The position numbers and the translations under genes are program-made. The notes below the pieces were generated by a model. The model did not search any database, was not told where the DNA came from, and worked only from the letters and a program-made list of their open reading frames with translations. A DNA stretch of 64,000 nucleotides. Source: Neobacillus sp. PS3-34. Lineage in GTDB: Bacteria > Bacillota > Bacilli > Bacillales > Cytobacillaceae. Position 1 is the stretch's first letter. The number at the start of each line of letters is the position of its first letter. Below are positions 61,303 to 64,000 of the stretch, one piece after another. The DNA is taken from NCBI RefSeq assembly GCF_030915465.1, contig NZ_CP133267.1:1116001-1180000 (forward strand), read 5' to 3'.

Positions 61303-63372
61303 TTATTCAAAAATAACGCGCTCATTCTCATCCAGGCGAGCATTAATATGATACCTTGTCTCTTTAAAGGTATGTTTTACATTTCCAATTTTTATAGTAG
61401 TACCTTCCAACGCTTTTTGAATTTCGATTTTTTGATCACCTGGCACTGCGATAACCGTTGTTGTTCCGCTTTCCGCACCTGCTTCATTAATTTCAGCACC
61501 TAATCTTCCATAAACCTCGCCGCCTCGTAATATTCCACTGATTTTTAGGATACCTCCTGCATGAACCTTTGTATTAACACACCCTTGTCCTAAAATCAGT
61601 ACATTGCCGCTGCAGTATAGCTTGCTGTTAAGAGCATTTGGAATCGTGATATACGAGTTAGGTTCAACAGAATTTTCACTCAATTCATGGAGCTCTTTCA
61701 TTTTTTCAGATAATTGAATGATCCTGTCAAGAGAAGTGACTTCATTCGTTAGAGATAAAAATAGCTGCGACAAGGAAACGGCTGTCATCCTCCAAACTTC
61801 ATCTTCTAAGAAAACTTCCCCCCTCCTGACAGCTTCAATATAATTTTTTATTAAAGGGGGGAAATTTTTGAATTTCTTCTCTAGCAAAATTCGAATTAAT
61901 GGCTGTAAGCCTCCACGGGAAAAGTCGCTGGATTTAAATGCTGGAGATTGAATCAGCTGTTTGATTAAATCAATAATTTTTTCTGTATGCTGATTAATGA
62001 TCCCCAATAAATGCCCCAATTCCGATACGAGCATATTGTTTTTACCCGCTGATAGTTCCGAACTAATGATGTTTCCATAAGAAATAATTGCACCGGAAGA
62101 AGTAATCGATGCCGTATTCACCGTTTTGTGAACGGTAATATCTCCTTCTGCTTCAACCACCATTCTTTCCTCTATTTCGCCAGTGATTTCGACATCGCCT
62201 ATAAAACGAATATTTCCAGATTTTAAATTAACATCCCCGAAGTGCCTTAGCTTTGGAATGATGGAAGCTTTAACAAGCTGTCCTCTTTGTTCAATTTTAG
62301 GACGACCTGGTTCTGTTGCGACAATTTTCCCGTCTGCAACCGCTACTCCTTTACCCGCCTTGATTACTAATGGCAACGTCTGCTTGGCAGGAATCGGTTC
62401 ATTCGTAACAGTGTAGCCGATTTGACCTGGTGTAGGAGGATGGACAATTGCAATGACCTTTCCTCTTTCAGCTTTTGGAATGGTTTTGATTTCTCGAAAA
62501 TCCACACGTCCATCCTCTTTTTCCCTCGGTCCTTCTTCTATCTCTGTTGCCACTTTAATTTCAATCCATCCGTCCTTGCCTTGTTTTGGTTTCATCCCAG
62601 TAGCAATTTCAAAAGTGGTTGGTTCAGAAGCCTCCATTGCTTTGAGAATTTCATCTTGGTTAAAGCCGTGTATTACTCTTAAATCTTCCAGTTTTTTCAT
62701 GACATCTGCATAATTAAGGACGTTATGAATCTCTTTCTTTTCTTCAACAATTATTTCGATATGATGGTCAGCGTTAATATCTGGCACACTTCTAATAATT
62801 TTATAACCAGGCTCTACATATAATCGTACCTTTAACTTTTGTTCATCAATCGATACTTTCCAACCCGTTTCTTTTTCCTCGTTTTCTACTTTAATTTCAT
62901 AAATGTCCTTTTCCGATAGGATTGCCGTTTTTTCTTTAACCATCTCATTGTTTCTGTAGAGCTTTATTCCTCTATTAATGGTTACCATTGGGAAATGCGT
63001 CGGGGAAGATTTGCAAAATAACTGTCCGTCTTTGATCCAAACTTTCCCTGCAAGTTCATCAGGGTAAATTTTACTTAAAGTATCTAGTTTAGGTGGATCG
63101 AGAATAATAGGGGAAGCATTTATTTCCGCTTCCTCTTTTTTAATTATCATGTCGAGAAGCTGAGATTCCAAATCACCAGTACTAAAAGTAATCGGAGCAT
63201 GCTCGCTTTTTGTAAGCTTAACAATAGCTTGCTTTGATCTAATCCCTAAAAAACCTTTCTCATCATGCTGCATTATTTCAATATTTACTTTTTCTTTTGT
63301 TGTCTCCAATATTTCCAGACCAAGACTAATAGCTTCATTAATATCTTTACCTTTTGAAACGATACTTTGCAT
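61303..63372 (-). CDS. FapA/DUF342-family protein with an N-terminal Jag-N-like domain
   Basis: 689 residues. Residues about 1-52 (SKGKDINEAISLGLEILETT, then HDEKGFLGIRSKQAIVKL) resemble the Jag/KhpB N-terminal domain. The rest is FapA (DUF342) with GWIEIKVATEIEEGPREKEDG, KAGKGVAVADGKIVATEPGR and right-handed beta-helix repeats (GDVEITGEIEERMVVEAEGD). FapA proteins of Vibrio are linked to flagellar pole development, while those of Bacilli are uncharacterised. GGAGG before ATG; 12 bases after the phosphatase gene. Confidence 0.88.
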   Translation of the reverse strand: MQSIVSKGKDINEAISLGLEILETTKEKVNIEIMQHDEKGFLGIRSKQAIVKLTKSEHAPITFSTGDLESQLLDMIIKKEEAEINASPIILDPPKLDTLSKIYPDELAGKVWIKDGQLFCKSSPTHFPMVTINRGIKLYRNNEMVKEKTAILSEKDIYEIKVENEEKETGWKVSIDEQKLKVRLYVEPGYKIIRSVPDINADHHIEIIVEEKKEIHNVLNYADVMKKLEDLRVIHGFNQDEILKAMEASEPTTFEIATGMKPKQGKDGWIEIKVATEIEEGPREKEDGRVDFREIKTIPKAERGKVIAIVHPPTPGQIGYTVTNEPIPAKQTLPLVIKAGKGVAVADGKIVATEPGRPKIEQRGQLVKASIIPKLRHFGDVNLKSGNIRFIGDVEITGEIEERMVVEAEGDITVHKTVNTASITSSGAIISYGNIISSELSAGKNNMLVSELGHLLGIINQHTEKIIDLIKQLIQSPAFKSSDFSRGGLQPLIRILLEKKFKNFPPLIKNYIEAVRRGEVFLEDEVWRMTAVSLSQLFLSLTNEVTSLDRIIQLSEKMKELHELSENSVEPNSYITIPNALNSKLYCSGNVLILGQGCVNTKVHAGGILKISGILRGGEVYGRLGAEINEAGAESGTTTVIAVPGDQKIEIQKALEGTTIKIGNVKHTFKETRYHINARLDENERVIFE

Positions 63373-63384
63373 AACTCTATCCTC

Positions 63385-64000
63385 CTATCCCAATACCGGA
63401 GAATTTAGACTTGTAATATCGGCTTTTTGTTCAGTCACTTTTAAAAGAACCATCGTTATATCATCCTTTTGAGGGACACCTTCCGTGAACTGCTTTACTG
63501 AATCCATCACACATTTCTCAATTTCTCCAACACCCAATTCTTTGTTATCTAATAACGTTTGAATCAGGCGCCCTAATTTATACTGTTCTCCCTCTTTATT
63601 TTGCGCCTCTATAATTCCATCTGTATAAAAAAATATCGTATCCAGCTCTTGGAGTTTTACCGCTTCTTCTTTATAAACCTGATTTGGAAGCCCGCCTACC
63701 ATAATCCCCTTTACTTTAGGAAGTTCCTCAACGGATTTGCTTTTCCCCTTAATGAAGAGCGGTAGATTATGCCCTGCATTTGAATAAGTAAAAATCCCAG
63801 TCTGTGGATCCCAATCGGCACAAAATAGAGTAACAAAGGATTTTAAAGTTCTTAAATCATCGTAGATAGCCTGGTTCATGGCAGTTAAAGTTTCACCTGG
63901 CCCTTGAGTACTCTCTGCCGCACTTCGAAATGCTCCTCTCGTCAAAATCATAAGCATGGCAGCGGGAATCCCTTTCCCCATTACGTCACCAATCACAATA
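63385..64000 (-). CDS. SpoIIE/RsbU-type PP2C phosphatase, C-terminal part (runs off window end)
   Basis: At least 205 residues; the frame stays open to the window edge (IVIGDVMGKGIPAAMLMILT), so the GTG at 63996 is not the start. Metal-binding Asp residues in GDVMGKG, FFYTDGIIEAQN and KDDITMVLLKV identify a SpoIIE-type phosphatase, which dephosphorylates STAS proteins. It heads an operon with FapA and STAS genes. N-terminal sensor domain lies outside the window. Confidence 0.92.
   Translation of the reverse strand, partial: IVIGDVMGKGIPAAMLMILTRGAFRSAAESTQGPGETLTAMNQAIYDDLRTLKSFVTLFCADWDPQTGIFTYSNAGHNLPLFIKGKSKSVEELPKVKGIMVGGLPNQVYKEEAVKLQELDTIFFYTDGIIEAQNKEGEQYKLGRLIQTLLDNKELGVGEIEKCVMDSVKQFTEGVPQKDDITMVLLKVTEQKADITSLNSPVLG

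Overview
The window is chromosomal DNA of a spore-forming, low-GC Firmicute of the Bacillaceae (Bacillus, Neobacillus or Mesobacillus type). The evidence is a tricistronic Ger germinant-receptor operon, an L-type purine operon (PurS/PurQ/PurL) with a guanine riboswitch and PurR boxes, a KatA almost identical in layout to the Bacillus enzyme behind a perfect PerR box, a DUF3231 protein, GGAGG-type ribosome binding sites and frequent TTG/GTG starts. I see no rRNA, tRNA, CRISPR, prophage or insertion sequence.

Layout. 1-2.1 kb: cyanophycin cycle (cphB then cphA, cphA cut by the window edge). 2.3-6.7 kb: a small acidic ORF and a Ger operon (small membrane protein, B, A, C subunits). 6.9-12.7 kb: a GNAT protein, then a sigma-54 module for 3-hydroxybutyrate (activator, dehydrogenase, GntP permease) with a textbook -24/-12 promoter and three identical-format palindromes upstream, then an ArsR regulator. 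12.8-16.4 kb: flavin-reductase-like protein, PhzF, YciI, a dinucleotide-binding reductase and a LysR regulator. 16.6-28.3 kb: the de novo purine operon purE-K-C-S-Q-L-F-M-N-H-D, without purB. 28.4-34.9 kb: katA, a MarR/DHA2 efflux pair, a VOC protein and an MFS transporter. 35-44.4 kb: threonine-aldolase-like enzyme, MarR-GNAT fusion, an unknown protein, katE with a SigB-like promoter, a small DUF3934 protein and a SNF2 helicase. 44.7-55 kb: LysR, thioesterase, VOC proteins, mqo, a two-component system, a CcdC-like protein and DUF3231. 55.3-64 kb: cyclic-di-GMP and partner-switching signalling (a PAS-GGDEF protein, a 1220-residue PAS-GGDEF-EAL-PAS-histidine kinase, STAS, FapA/DUF342 and a SpoIIE-type phosphatase cut by the edge).

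A major quality feature is that 18 otherwise normal genes carry 21 small frameshifts, nearly all one-base losses in short G/C runs and at least 12 of them directly in a GGCC tetranucleotide. Restoring one base at each site returns family-length proteins (PurL 742, PurS 84, Mqo 500 residues). I therefore read them as consensus errors in the assembly, probably linked to GGCC (possibly methylated), and annotate those loci as single genes rather than pseudogenes.

The most interesting biology is the sigma-54 control region at 11.84-12.02 kb, the GGDEF-EAL-histidine kinase fusion with no receiver domain, the adjacent phosphatase/FapA/STAS operon, and a possible switch-like structured RNA upstream of mqo.
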